A stretch of DNA of 64,000 nt from Candidatus Methylomicrobium oryzae (GTDB lineage Bacteria > Pseudomonadota > Gammaproteobacteria > Methylococcales > Methylomonadaceae). Both the position numbers and the translations under genes were made by a program. Positions 31,017 to 39,796 of the stretch are shown here, one piece after another. Every line of letters begins with the position of its first letter. Positions within the stretch are counted from its first letter, which is position 1. Where the stretch lies: contig NZ_JAERVK010000006.1 in the NCBI RefSeq assembly GCF_016745425.1, positions 1 to 64,000 on the forward strand, read 5' to 3'. The notes below the pieces were generated by a model. That model saw only the letters and a list, made by a program, of their open reading frames with translations. It searched no databases and was not told the origin of the DNA.

Positions 31017-31577
31017 ACCGGCTTTAGCCGGTCAGCTTTAGCTGCGAAAATAGAGCACAATGAGGTGTGAGATGGATTACAGATACGGGAGTCATACGGT
31101 TTTCTAGATTGAGTATCATTTTGTTTGGGTAACCAAATAGCGTTATCAGGTTCTCAGGGGCGAGATTGCGGAGCGGGTTAGGGAAGTGGTTCGCCAAACC
31201 TGTGAAGCGTTTGAGATTCGGATTATCCGAGGTGTGGTGAGCAAAGACCACGTGCATATTTTGGTCAGTGCGCCGCCGAATCTGGCGCCGAGCGAGATCA
31301 TGAGACGGATCAAAGGACGAACCTCGAGCTATCTGTTCGAAGAGTTTCCGCACTTGAAAAAGCGTTATTGGGGACGACACTTTGGGGCACGGGGCTATTT
31401 CTGCGCCACTGTTGGGCAGATGACGGAAGAAATGATCCAGCAGTATTTGGAACATCACTTTGAGCCTAATCCGAACGATAACTTTAAGATGGAACCCGAT
31501 TGAGACGCGTCGTTGAGCCGACGCGTATCCGGACTTTCAGTCCGTCAATCAAACCCACCGGCTTTTAGCCGGTGGTT
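31017..31577 (+). mobile_element. IS200-family insertion sequence, inactivated
   Basis: The element has subterminal hairpins as expected for IS200/IS605 transposons: ACCGGC TTTA GCCGGT at 31017-31032 on the left and CCACCGGC...GCCGGTGG at 31555-31575 on the right. Only a TnpA-type gene lies between them, with no TnpB. Two further hairpins (31505-31526 and 31531-31543) follow the gene. The exact cleavage sites cannot be read. It is nested in the island. Confidence 0.7.
31072..31503 (+). pseudogene. tnpA: IS200-type transposase TnpA with two in-frame amber codons
   Basis: Reading from ATG 31072, the frame gives MDYRYGSHTVF, TAG (31105), IEYHFVWVTK, TAG (31138), RYQVLRGEIAERVREVV and then an intact Y1 transposase to 31503. 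The HUH pair is in KDHVHILVSAPP and the catalytic Tyr in QQYLEHHF. Family members usually have Tyr or Lys at these stop positions (WVTKYRY). No frameshift is seen. A product starting at an internal GTG near 31186 would lack the first beta strand. It is most likely dead. Confidence 0.75.
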
Positions 31578-31952
31578 GTTTAGTAGTCGAATTCAAAAAT
31601 CATCTCTCTAGAGCACTTAGCTAAAACAGCTAAATTCTTCCAAAAAAATCACCCCATTGACCGGCTAAAAAATAGCCAATTCGGCCTATTTCTATTTTTA
31701 GCAGTCCCAACAGTGTCCCATACAAAGCAGACTACTATTCTTATTAGCTTCGTATAAGACTATATAGATAAAAGAACATGTGATTACTTATCCCCTGGTG
31801 CCATTTTTTGCGCTTTGTTATAGTATATCCTTACACCAAAAAAACGGGCCTGGAAGTGCCACCAACACTGCCAGACCCTAACCACCACTTAACGAATCGG
31901 GTTAAGCAATGGCTACTACTAATTATACCGCCATTGCCCCCTAGGGGTTTAT
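31578..31952. other. Region upstream of the integrase gene
   Basis: This 375-bp stretch has no firm gene. It contains GTCCCAACAGTGTCCCA at 31704-31720, related to GGGACAAT repeats next to attL, perhaps integrase arm sites. An 11-codon ORF (31909-31944, MATTNYTAIAP) ends eight bases before the integrase start and overlaps its AGGGG ribosome site; it might be a leader. Confidence 0.4.
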
Positions 31953-33023
31953 ATGGCAACCATCGAAAAACGCACCGCCGAGAATGGCGATATTTCCTTC
32001 CGGGTTAAAGTCAGACTGAAAGGCTATCCGGCACAATCAGCAACTTTTGACCGGCTAACTGATGCTAAGAAATGGGCATCAGCTACCGAATCAGCCATCC
32101 GGGAAGGCCGACACTTCAAAACCGCCGAAGCCAAAAAGCACACCTTAGGCGAGTTGGTGGACAGATATATAAAAGAGGTTTTGCCCACTAAGCCCAAGCA
32201 AGTTGACAAGCAAAAGCAACAGCTCGAATGGTGGAAAGATAAAATGGGTGCTTATATCCTAAGCGACGTAACTCCGGCCATGGTTGTTCAATACCGGGAT
32301 GAACTTGCCAGCGGAGAGACAAATCGCGGGACAACCCGCAGCCCCGCTACCGTTGTTCGATATATGGCGGCGCTATCCCATGCTTTCACTGTTGCCGTGA
32401 ATGAATGGCAATGGCTTGAAGATTCACCAATGCGTAAAGTTAAAAAACCTAAGGAATCACGAGGGAGGATTCGGTTCTTGGATGATGACGAACGCGAACG
32501 CTTTTTAACTGCTTGCCAGCAATCAACAAATGACTGGCTGTATTTATGCGTAATCCTGGCTCTTTCAACCGGAATGCGGCAACGCGAATTAATGGGGTTG
32601 AAGTGGCAGGATGTGAATTTAAAAGATGGCTTTATTATTCTGCACGAAACCAAGAACGGTGAGCGGCGGCGGGTCCCTTTAGCCGGTCATGGGCTGGATT
32701 TGTTACATGAGCATGCCAAGGTAAGACGGCTAGATACCGATTTACTGTTCCCCGGCAAAACACACAAAGATAAGCCCATCGATTTAAGAAAGCCCTTTGA
32801 AACCGCCTTAAAACAGGCTGAGATAACCGATTTTCACTGGCATGACCTAAGGCATTGCACTGCCAGTTATCTAGCCATGGACGGCGCCAGCTTGGCCGAA
32901 ATCGCCGAGATTCTGGGCCATAAAACCCTGCAAATGGTGAAGCGCTATGCCCATTTGAGCGATGGGCACGTCAGTAATGTAGTTGCCAGCATGAACGCTA
33001 AGATTTTTGGTGGGACGCAATGA
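31953..33023 (+). CDS. int: Tyrosine recombinase/integrase of the island
   Basis: This 356-residue integrase would excise and insert the island at tRNA-Asn by strand exchange between att sites. The N-terminal part (MATIEKRTAENGDISFRVKV) is an arm-binding-like domain, followed by a SAM-like core-binding region. The catalytic residues are visible: Arg209 (STGMRQRELMGLKW), His297 and Arg300 (HWHDLRH), His323 (LGHKTLQ) and Tyr332 (RYAHL). AGGGG lies upstream of the ATG. It overlaps the next gene by four bases. It stands inside the island, not at its edge, which is unusual for tRNA islands. Confidence 0.95.
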   Translation: MATIEKRTAENGDISFRVKVRLKGYPAQSATFDRLTDAKKWASATESAIREGRHFKTAEAKKHTLGELVDRYIKEVLPTKPKQVDKQKQQLEWWKDKMGAYILSDVTPAMVVQYRDELASGETNRGTTRSPATVVRYMAALSHAFTVAVNEWQWLEDSPMRKVKKPKESRGRIRFLDDDERERFLTACQQSTNDWLYLCVILALSTGMRQRELMGLKWQDVNLKDGFIILHETKNGERRRVPLAGHGLDLLHEHAKVRRLDTDLLFPGKTHKDKPIDLRKPFETALKQAEITDFHWHDLRHCTASYLAMDGASLAEIAEILGHKTLQMVKRYAHLSDGHVSNVVASMNAKIFGGTQ

Positions 33024-33991
33024 AATCCCTGGCCTCATTCCATAAGGCGCAACAAATCGTTAAAAACTTGCAAGGCGATCACTGGCCGGAGAGCTTGACC
33101 TTGGCGCAAGCCGCCAAACTGCATTTTGCCGACGATGAACTCAAAAGGAATGGACTTATAGAGCATCTATACGACGCCGCAAAAGAAGGAGGGCTCGACT
33201 TCGATAAGCTTAAATTTGGTTGTGACAGGGGTTTTTTGGCTTCTTCTGGAAGCGTTATTAATCGGCAAATAAAACGTTATCCTCATCTTGACTCAGGCCT
33301 GAGAAAATCTCAGGTAGACCGAGAGAATGAGTTTTTAATAGCCCATACTCCGTCATGTGGATGGATCGACTTTTTATCCCGCGTAAATTCGCGAGAATAT
33401 ACACAGTTATCGCAGCATGCTTGCGGATGCGATACGCAATGTTTTGTTCACAAAGCCTTTCATAATGGATTTCCTTATCTATGGAGTATTAACGGTATTC
33501 ATCAAGACGGATTTAAATTTGAATTAGCTTTCGTAGGTTATCCGATGGTCACAGCGGAACAATACCGGAACTTCTGTCTCGCCGAATGCGTACCAATCCC
33601 GGAAAACTCACTAATTAGTGACTGGTTAGGCGATTCGCAGGACTCAAAAGAACAAACTCTCACTGCAAAATTTGAAGAGAGGGATGAACAGAACGATATT
33701 GGATATTCGGGGCTTCTGAACCTACCAGCCAAAAAAGATGCGTGGTTCGATGTTATAGACGACATGACGAGAGAATTCTATGATGAGCACAACCATTTGC
33801 CCAATCTGACGCAAGCATGGGGTAGATTAAGCCGCAATCCGCCAAAGGGTTATGAAATCACATCTAATAAAATAAAGGGCGAGGACGTGCTGGAGATGCC
33901 GGGCGTTACTCATTTAGCTCATAGCGCGTTCACGAAGCGGTGGAAAAGCTATACCTCAGTAGAGAAAAAGAAAAGGCAGAAAAAAACCTGA
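33020..33991 (+). CDS. Hypothetical protein coupled to the integrase
   Basis: This 323-residue soluble protein starts within the integrase stop codon (ATGA), so translation is coupled. It has a His/Cys cluster in the middle (HTPSCGWIDF, SQHACGCDTQCFVHKAF) that could bind metal and a basic C-terminal end (KRWKSYTSVEKKKRQKKT). The part LPNLTQAWGRLSRNPPKGYEI may be a DNA-binding helix region. I recognise no named family. Coupling suggests a role in recombination control or element maintenance. Confidence 0.8.
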   Translation: MKSLASFHKAQQIVKNLQGDHWPESLTLAQAAKLHFADDELKRNGLIEHLYDAAKEGGLDFDKLKFGCDRGFLASSGSVINRQIKRYPHLDSGLRKSQVDRENEFLIAHTPSCGWIDFLSRVNSREYTQLSQHACGCDTQCFVHKAFHNGFPYLWSINGIHQDGFKFELAFVGYPMVTAEQYRNFCLAECVPIPENSLISDWLGDSQDSKEQTLTAKFEERDEQNDIGYSGLLNLPAKKDAWFDVIDDMTREFYDEHNHLPNLTQAWGRLSRNPPKGYEITSNKIKGEDVLEMPGVTHLAHSAFTKRWKSYTSVEKKKRQKKT

Positions 33992-34126
33992 TAGAAGATT
34001 TTAAGCCCCAATAACGGATTTTAACTCTCGTCACCGTTTGTTCTTTCGGTTAGGTTGGAGAATTGCCGCAAGCCCGAACAGCACGTCCGGGCGATTCTTG
34101 TTCAACTACGAATCAGGGCAATCCCG

Positions 34127-34360
34127 ATGACACAGACCACACTCGACCCCATAACCCCTGCCTGGATTTATTCCACCGTCAAGCAATTCTGCCAGCGCCA
34201 TCCCGCATTTACCGTGGGCGGAGTGCGCCATCAAATCTTCCATGAGGAAACTAACGGCTTAAAACGCGCTGGCGCGATTGTACGCAATGGACGGCGCGTT
34301 CTGATCAATGAGCCGAAGTATTTTGCGTGGTTGGAAGCCTGCCAATCCAACGGCCAATAA
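34127..34360 (+). CDS. Small DNA-binding (excisionase-like) protein
   Basis: This 77-residue protein begins MTQTTLDPITPAWIYSTVKQFCQRHPAFTVGGVRHQIF and ends GLKRAGAIVRNGRRVLINEPKYFAWLEA. The pattern of helices followed by a basic hairpin and the INEPKYFAWL tail fits small winged-helix DNA-binding proteins of the excisionase/AlpA type found beside P4-like primases. I chose the ATG at 34127 because AGGG lies upstream and the earlier frame shows no similarity. It may control excision or the primase gene. Confidence 0.65.
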   Translation: MTQTTLDPITPAWIYSTVKQFCQRHPAFTVGGVRHQIFHEETNGLKRAGAIVRNGRRVLINEPKYFAWLEACQSNGQ

Positions 34361-34363
34361 AAA

Positions 34364-34392
34364 AGCCCCGACCGCTTACTGAAGCCGGGGCT
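34364..34392. terminator. Hairpin between the small DNA-binding gene and the primase gene
   Basis: AGCCCCG at 34364-34370 pairs with CGGGGCT at 34386-34392 around a 15-nt loop. A-rich sequence precedes it, so it would act as a terminator for minus-strand transcripts; on the plus strand the U tract is missing. Confidence 0.5.
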
Positions 34393-34486
34393 GACTTGCC
34401 TAAAACAGCAAAGCAATTTAAACGACTGATTATTATAGCTGTTTTTGGCAATGGACGCACCCGGCAAAGCAACAGGAACAGATTGA

Positions 34487-36934
34487 ATGAATAATACAAT
34501 TTCAACGCTTTGCAGCGCAGGCTTATGCCTTGTCCCTATCCCATCCCGCGACGGCAACCCTACGAAAGGTCCGGGCAAGGGTTGGAATCAGCCTCGCAGT
34601 GAGGTTAATAAGAACGGCTACAGCAACAATCCGGCCGATTTCGTCGAGTGCGAGGGCTACAATTTCGGCCTCTATCATGGCGCCTCCGGTACGCTGGCGC
34701 TTGATATCGATGACCTTGAACAAACCCGTGCATTGTTCTCGGATGTCGCGGGAGTCGATCTTGCCGAGTGGCTGAGCGATCCTTACCGCTTCGAGATTCA
34801 GAGCCCGAAAGCGAATAAAGGAAAGCTGATTTTCCGGCTGCCGGATGGCTTTGTTAGTGAGGGGGCTAAAAAGCTGGTGTTGGCTAATCAGACTATTTTC
34901 GAATTGCGCACCGGAAATGGCTGTCAGGATGTAATTATCGGGCACCACCCGGAAGGCGGTGCGTATCAGTTGATAGGCGATCCCGCGGCGATCCCCGAGG
35001 CGCCTCCGGTTCTGCTGGAGATGCTGAGGCACTGGGATGACTGGAAGGTCTGCTTTCAGCCGGTTCCAGAGTCGGCGCTGGACAGATCGGAACCCTTACC
35101 GCGTCAGCTCCAGCCATACGAATCCTTTGCAAGTAGCCGCGATCCTATCGCCGAGTTTAATCAGGCTTATACTTTATCGGATATTCTGACTCGTAACGGT
35201 TATACGCCCTATGGCAAAGACCGGTATCTCCGTCCCGGCAGTGCCTCCGGTGCGCCAGGCGTTGTGGTCTTGCGGCAATGCAAGGACGGCAGGGAGAGGG
35301 TCTATTCGCATGGCGGCGATGTGCTCAGCGACGGTAAGCCTCATGATCCGTTCGATTGTTTTAGGCTATTGGAATGTGGCGGCGATCAGAACAAAGCGCT
35401 GAACTGGAGTTCGGATATTACCCAGCATAACCGGCGCCTATTTCATTGCCAAAACCGCTTAGCCAATTCGGAACAAGCGCGTTTTTCTCCGCCGGCATTG
35501 CCCGGTACCGACGCACGCGACGGAACTCCCCACTCCCGGCCTTTGACCGAACACGGGAATGCCTTGCGATTAAGCGATGCGCATGAAGGCCGCATTTATT
35601 ATGTGTACGACGCGAAAGCTTGGTTATATTGGCATGATGCTGCTTGGCATTGGGATATTGACGGCGCTGCTATACGCCGTCTTGCCGGGACACTGCCCGA
35701 ACAGATTTACCAAGAAGGCGGCTTATATCTTGCCGACGCTGAGCTTTATGCGAAATGGGCGCGGACGAGCCAGCAAGAAAAAACGATCAATGCCGCTGTT
35801 TCGCTATTGAAGGATTTCAACCCTTTCCGTATAACGCTGGCGTGCATCGATGCCGATGAGTTTCTGGTTGGGCTGGACCAAGGCCGGCAGGTACTGGATT
35901 TAAGAACCGGCACAGCACGAGCCGCTTTGCCTGGAGATTTCGTGACTAAATCGCTGCAAGTCGATTCGATAGGCGAATCCACCAAAGCGGAGCGCTGGCT
36001 TGCCTTTCTCGATCAGATATTCGAAGGCGATACGGAGCTGATCGACTGGTTTAAGCGCTGGTGCGGGTATTTGATGACCGGTTCCACCTGTGAACAAATC
36101 CTGCTGTTTTTGTACGGTTTGGGCGCAAATGGCAAAAGCGTGCTGGCCGATACGCTCCGCTTTATCATGGGCGACTATGCGCGCGCCATACCTACCGAAA
36201 CCCTGACCGAATCGAAAAGACAGGCCGGGGCGGCCAGTCCTGATCTGGCGGATTTAATCGGCGCTCGGCTGGCGCTGAGCTCGGAAACGGAAGATGGTGC
36301 TGCACTGGCGGAATCGCTGATCAAGAGCTTGACGGCAGGCGATACAATCAGTGTGCGCAAGCTTTATACGAGCCCGGTCCAGTTTACTCCGCAGTTCAAA
36401 TTGATGATCTTGGGCAACCATAAGCCCATCATCAAGGGGAACGATGTCGGTATCTGGCGCCGTCTGCGGCTTATCCCGTTTAGGCGCATATTCAAAGACA
36501 AGGAGCGTGATCCTAACCTATTGGAAAAGCTGAAAGCCGAAGCCTCCCACATTTTGGCCTGGATGGTGGAGGGCTGCTTGGAGTGGCAACAGCACGGGCT
36601 CGCCGAGGTGCCGGCAGTCATCCGCAATGCGACGGCGGATTATCAGGAAGAACAGGATTTAATCGGGCGTTGGCTGGCCGAGTGCTGCCGAGAATCAGAT
36701 CAGGCCGAAACCTCGGCACAGGAGCTTTATCGGAGTTACCAGCAATGGTGTATAGATAACGGTTTAAGGGCGGGCGCGAATATTAGTCTCGGTCGACGAC
36801 TGGGAGAACGAGGATTTCAGCAGCGGAAATCTCGCGGCCGTTCTATCTGGTTGGGCCTCGGTATCGATTTAACGGCAGACCTGCATGATTGCAGCACCGT
36901 TCTTAGCCAAGCGAGGGAGGATGGGGAGGATTGA
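34487..36934 (+). CDS. P4-type DNA primase/helicase
   Basis: This 815-residue replication protein begins with a primase-polymerase-like domain (GLCLVPIPSRDGNPTKGPGKGW, TLALDIDD for metal binding). Its C-terminal half is a D5/P4 superfamily III helicase: Walker A LYGLGANGKSVLADT near residue 545, the arginine and glutamate-bearing LSSETEDG, sensor ILGNHKPIIKG and GIWRRLRLIPF. The last 100 residues hold a winged-helix region (ELYRSYQQWCIDNGL). It would start and unwind element DNA at its own origin. A palindromic region follows. Confidence 0.93.
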   Translation: MNNTISTLCSAGLCLVPIPSRDGNPTKGPGKGWNQPRSEVNKNGYSNNPADFVECEGYNFGLYHGASGTLALDIDDLEQTRALFSDVAGVDLAEWLSDPYRFEIQSPKANKGKLIFRLPDGFVSEGAKKLVLANQTIFELRTGNGCQDVIIGHHPEGGAYQLIGDPAAIPEAPPVLLEMLRHWDDWKVCFQPVPESALDRSEPLPRQLQPYESFASSRDPIAEFNQAYTLSDILTRNGYTPYGKDRYLRPGSASGAPGVVVLRQCKDGRERVYSHGGDVLSDGKPHDPFDCFRLLECGGDQNKALNWSSDITQHNRRLFHCQNRLANSEQARFSPPALPGTDARDGTPHSRPLTEHGNALRLSDAHEGRIYYVYDAKAWLYWHDAAWHWDIDGAAIRRLAGTLPEQIYQEGGLYLADAELYAKWARTSQQEKTINAAVSLLKDFNPFRITLACIDADEFLVGLDQGRQVLDLRTGTARAALPGDFVTKSLQVDSIGESTKAERWLAFLDQIFEGDTELIDWFKRWCGYLMTGSTCEQILLFLYGLGANGKSVLADTLRFIMGDYARAIPTETLTESKRQAGAASPDLADLIGARLALSSETEDGAALAESLIKSLTAGDTISVRKLYTSPVQFTPQFKLMILGNHKPIIKGNDVGIWRRLRLIPFRRIFKDKERDPNLLEKLKAEASHILAWMVEGCLEWQQHGLAEVPAVIRNATADYQEEQDLIGRWLAECCRESDQAETSAQELYRSYQQWCIDNGLRAGANISLGRRLGERGFQQRKSRGRSIWLGLGIDLTADLHDCSTVLSQAREDGED

Positions 36935-37014
36935 AGGCCGTTTTATAAACTTTTCTATGTAAAGTTTCTATACGGACTTTTATAAAAATAGCGTTTATCC
37001 TCCCCATCCTCCCC
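36916..37014. other. Candidate replication origin palindrome
   Basis: A perfect 17-bp inverted repeat (GGGAGGATGGGGAGGAT at 36916-36932 and its complement at 36998-37014) encloses 65 bases of AT-rich sequence. Within it, TTTTATAAACTTTTC and AAAGTTT...GACTTTTATAAAA form a second, imperfect inverted repeat. It begins at the very end of the primase gene. This is where P4-like elements often have ori sequences; the assignment is inference. Confidence 0.5.
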
Positions 37015-37288
37015 GCGACACAACATCAAGACTGGGGGACGGGCAATCTAGGGGCTGGGGGAGAAAAGGCCCCGGCCGAGAGGAGAAAGGGGTATAGGCC
37101 TGGAGTGAACTCAACACACCCCAGCTTGGCTAAGCGATCATAGCGCGAAGGCGCATATTCTGCGAGTTGAAAAATAATGCGTGATTTTTACCTATTTATA
37201 GCGTAAAAAACGAATAAGATTAGGGCTCGTCAATGTTCACACACAACCCGCTATATGTGAATTGTATTTTGAATAGGAATTTATCCCG
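37015..37288. other. Intergenic region after the origin candidate
   Basis: No gene is visible. The stretch has G-rich sequence (GACTGGGGGACGGG, GGGGCTGGGGGAG) and then an AT-rich part with TGTTCACACACAACCCG. It may carry regulatory signals for the next gene. Confidence 0.35.
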
Positions 37289-37651
37289 ATGCGATTGATT
37301 GCCCATCCGACAGGAAATAAACGCGGCCGTCCGACAGTTCCGCTCAATGGCAGGTTGTTTTCAATTGTTCATGTGACATTGAAAGAACTCCAGGCTATAA
37401 CCGATTGGCTGGATGGCGCGGGGTATAAAGCTTGCAGGCTAAATGCCGAACCGGAGTATATACCTGCTTTCAGTGTATTTCGCGTGGGCTACCTTCTGCC
37501 TGCCGATCATCGAAGCCGTTGTACGTTCGAAGAAGTGTATGGGCAAATTTATCGGAATTTACGGGGAGATAATCCGATGCTGCGGAAGAAACGGTTTTAT
37601 CAGGCTGATTATCAGAGGAAAAGGCGAAAACGATCAACTGAGGTGAAATAA
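37289..37651 (+). CDS. Hypothetical basic protein of the island
   Basis: This 120-residue soluble protein starts MRLIAHPTGNKRGRPTVPLNG and ends in a strongly basic tail (KKRFYQADYQRKRRKRSTEVK). The centre has LKELQAITDWLDGAGYKACRL. AGGAA precedes the ATG. The basic tail suggests nucleic-acid binding. I recognise no family. Confidence 0.65.
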   Translation: MRLIAHPTGNKRGRPTVPLNGRLFSIVHVTLKELQAITDWLDGAGYKACRLNAEPEYIPAFSVFRVGYLLPADHRSRCTFEEVYGQIYRNLRGDNPMLRKKRFYQADYQRKRRKRSTEVK

Positions 37652-37690
37652 GCTTTTGTACTAATATCTTAAAAAATTAAAAAAATCGTA

Positions 37691-38467
37691 ATGACTTCAA
37701 AAAGTGCCTTTACATTTTTTTGTTTATGGCCTCTTCTAACTACACTTTTTAGCACAGGAGTGCAAGCCAAAGATAATGTAGTTAAAGAATTATGTTTAGC
37801 CAGCTTTAATAAGGAAAGCAAAATCCCGACTTTATTCAGAGAGACATATTGTTTGTGTATATCGAAGCAAGCAACTTCAAGATTAAGTACAGAAGAATAT
37901 GAAATATTGAAAGAAGTAAATGCCTCAGAAAAAAATAACAAGTTTTCTGAACAGCTTCTAGGCAAAATAAAGTCCAGTAATATTTCGAATACCATTACTC
38001 AAGCAACTTCTTATTGTATGGAGAAATATTTGAGTGATGATTATAAAATTGTTGAAGGCACTAACGGATTTAGGTTATTTATTGGCTGTAACATGGTCGA
38101 GCATGCCCTTTCTGTTAGCTTAACCATTTACAATGGTAAATATACTGGGTATCTATCATCCCCATCAACAGATTCATGGGAAGAGCTTGACAAATACATA
38201 AATAATAAAATCAAGGTTGAGTATAAAATAGACGAGGCACCATATAAAATAGACTATTGGAATGAATCTACTGATTTTTCTCATTATGTGTTAGAGGCAC
38301 CAAATCCTGAATATTTATTGAAAAAAATAAATAAATCAAAAAAATTAATTTTGAAAATCATAGATACAAAAAAATCAATTTATTTAACAGAATTTAACGT
38401 TACAGGATATTTTCCAGACGGCTGGCAAGCTTGCAAACCTAATTTTAATAAATCACATAAAAAATGA
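37691..38467 (+). CDS. Exported hypothetical protein
   Basis: This 258-residue protein has a signal peptide (SAFTFFCLWPLLTTLFSTGVQA). The N-terminal part carries ELCLASF, ETYCLCISKQ and TSYCMEKYL. The C-terminal part (GFRLFIGCNM, VEYKIDEAPYKIDYW, KSKKLILKI, FNVTGYFPDGWQACK) resembles the beta domain seen in IalB- and VasI-like periplasmic proteins. It is AT-rich, unlike the primase. It is the first of two adjacent exported proteins in this cargo. No catalytic motif is seen. Confidence 0.7.
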   Translation: MTSKSAFTFFCLWPLLTTLFSTGVQAKDNVVKELCLASFNKESKIPTLFRETYCLCISKQATSRLSTEEYEILKEVNASEKNNKFSEQLLGKIKSSNISNTITQATSYCMEKYLSDDYKIVEGTNGFRLFIGCNMVEHALSVSLTIYNGKYTGYLSSPSTDSWEELDKYINNKIKVEYKIDEAPYKIDYWNESTDFSHYVLEAPNPEYLLKKINKSKKLILKIIDTKKSIYLTEFNVTGYFPDGWQACKPNFNKSHKK

Positions 38468-38499
38468 TTATTCATAAATCTAAATAACAATAATTTTGC

Positions 38500-38985
38500 A
38501 TGAAAAGAATACTATTATTGATCGTTCTATTATTTTTTTGTATTCCCTCTGTTTTTTCTCAGTCTTCAATTTACTGGAGAGAAAATGGCACTATGGTTTC
38601 GATCTTAATGGATCACCCAAAAGCGCTACGACCCAATGTCCATAGTGTTTTTTTGATTAACTTTAATCCCAAGCTTGGCTGTAGGCCAGAGATTGAAACT
38701 ATGTTTTTTGAGGGTGCTGGACCCCAAATACCGAAAAGGCATGAAGAGACAAAAGATAATATGGTAGTTATTATTGATGATAAGTATTCATATTCGGAGA
38801 AAACGATTGGAACTAAATATGATAATGGATTCGCAGCTGGTTTTATGGGAAGTGATGAAATGATAGAAAGATTGAAAATCGGTAGATTTTTAAAGGCTTA
38901 TATGTCGCCAAATGGACCAGCTTTTATATTTCCAATTCCTGGTAATGGGAGTGCAATCGAAAAAGCCTATCAAGCCTGCCATTGA
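38500..38985 (+). CDS. Exported hypothetical protein
   Basis: This 161-residue protein has a signal peptide (ILLLIVLLFFCIPSVFSQ). The mature part includes SVFLINFNPKLGCRPEIE and a final KAYQACH, giving two Cys that may form a disulfide, as in periplasmic proteins of the preceding type. It follows the preceding exported protein by 32 bases and is probably co-transcribed. I recognise no family. Confidence 0.7.
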   Translation: MKRILLLIVLLFFCIPSVFSQSSIYWRENGTMVSILMDHPKALRPNVHSVFLINFNPKLGCRPEIETMFFEGAGPQIPKRHEETKDNMVVIIDDKYSYSEKTIGTKYDNGFAAGFMGSDEMIERLKIGRFLKAYMSPNGPAFIFPIPGNGSAIEKAYQACH

Positions 38986-39289
38986 TCATCATAAACTGAA
39001 CAATTCGGCTATCCTTTTCTGATGAAAACAGGTGTTGTTGCATAAATCCTGTGTAGATCAAGCTTTTTATATTCACTTTTCCGCTTCAAGCTATCTGCTT
39101 ATATAGATTATTGAGTAGACTCGGGATAACAATGTGAAATAATTTCTTTCTTTTTTGCTGGCGTTATTTCCCTCTGTATCAACGTATGTTGAAGACGCTA
39201 AAATATCACCTATTGCACCAACTAGGGAAAAAGCCAGGAGTTGCATTCGAATTAGCTTAATATTTAGTGGTTATCGATAGGAGTATAAA
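38986..39289. other. Intergenic region with an IS5-like end
   Basis: No gene is supported. GGTGTTGTTGCATAAATCC at about 39029-39047 resembles the end of IS5-family elements (GTTGCATAAATC), but no transposase remains. The ribosome site of the next gene (AGGAG) is at about 39279. Confidence 0.4.
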
Positions 39290-39637
39290 ATGTATAGAGC
39301 TATATTGATAGCTGGAATGTCATTCACACTTGTTGCCAACGCTGATGAATCCATTGGTATGACTAATGGTATGCACTGCTGGCGTAATAAAGCGGGCGTC
39401 TATTATGGGTGTTCAGGTGGCGTTAATACGGGAGAGAGCGGATTTAATGATGCCAGGACAGGGAAACGTTATGAATCCATTGGTGGAAACAATGTCATTG
39501 ACACTCAAACTGGTCAATCGTTTGAAGTTCCAAGCTATGATACAAACAATAGAAGAAAAGTAAATGACGGAGATGGTGACATTTATGCTCCCCCCGAACC
39601 CAATTATGAGGTTCCAGAAAATGAAAGCTACGATTAA
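39290..39637 (+). CDS. Small exported hypothetical protein
   Basis: This 115-residue protein has a short signal peptide (MYRAILIAGMSFTLVANA). The mature part contains HCWRNKAGVYYGCSGG and an acidic, repetitive tail (GFNDARTGKRYESIGGNNVIDTQTGQSFEVP). AGGAG lies upstream. It is the last gene before attR. Function unknown. Confidence 0.65.
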   Translation: MYRAILIAGMSFTLVANADESIGMTNGMHCWRNKAGVYYGCSGGVNTGESGFNDARTGKRYESIGGNNVIDTQTGQSFEVPSYDTNNRRKVNDGDGDIYAPPEPNYEVPENESYD

Positions 39638-39796
39638 ACCTATCTGTTTTTATAGAGATTTTATGGGGCACTGATGGGACACTTGCAGGCAAACAAAGGC
39701 AATAGTCGGCAACAATCAGCAAACGATTATGTGGATTAACTTTTTGAATTACTTGTTATTGTTTGTTGTAGAGCTTTATAGGTTATTGATTTTATT

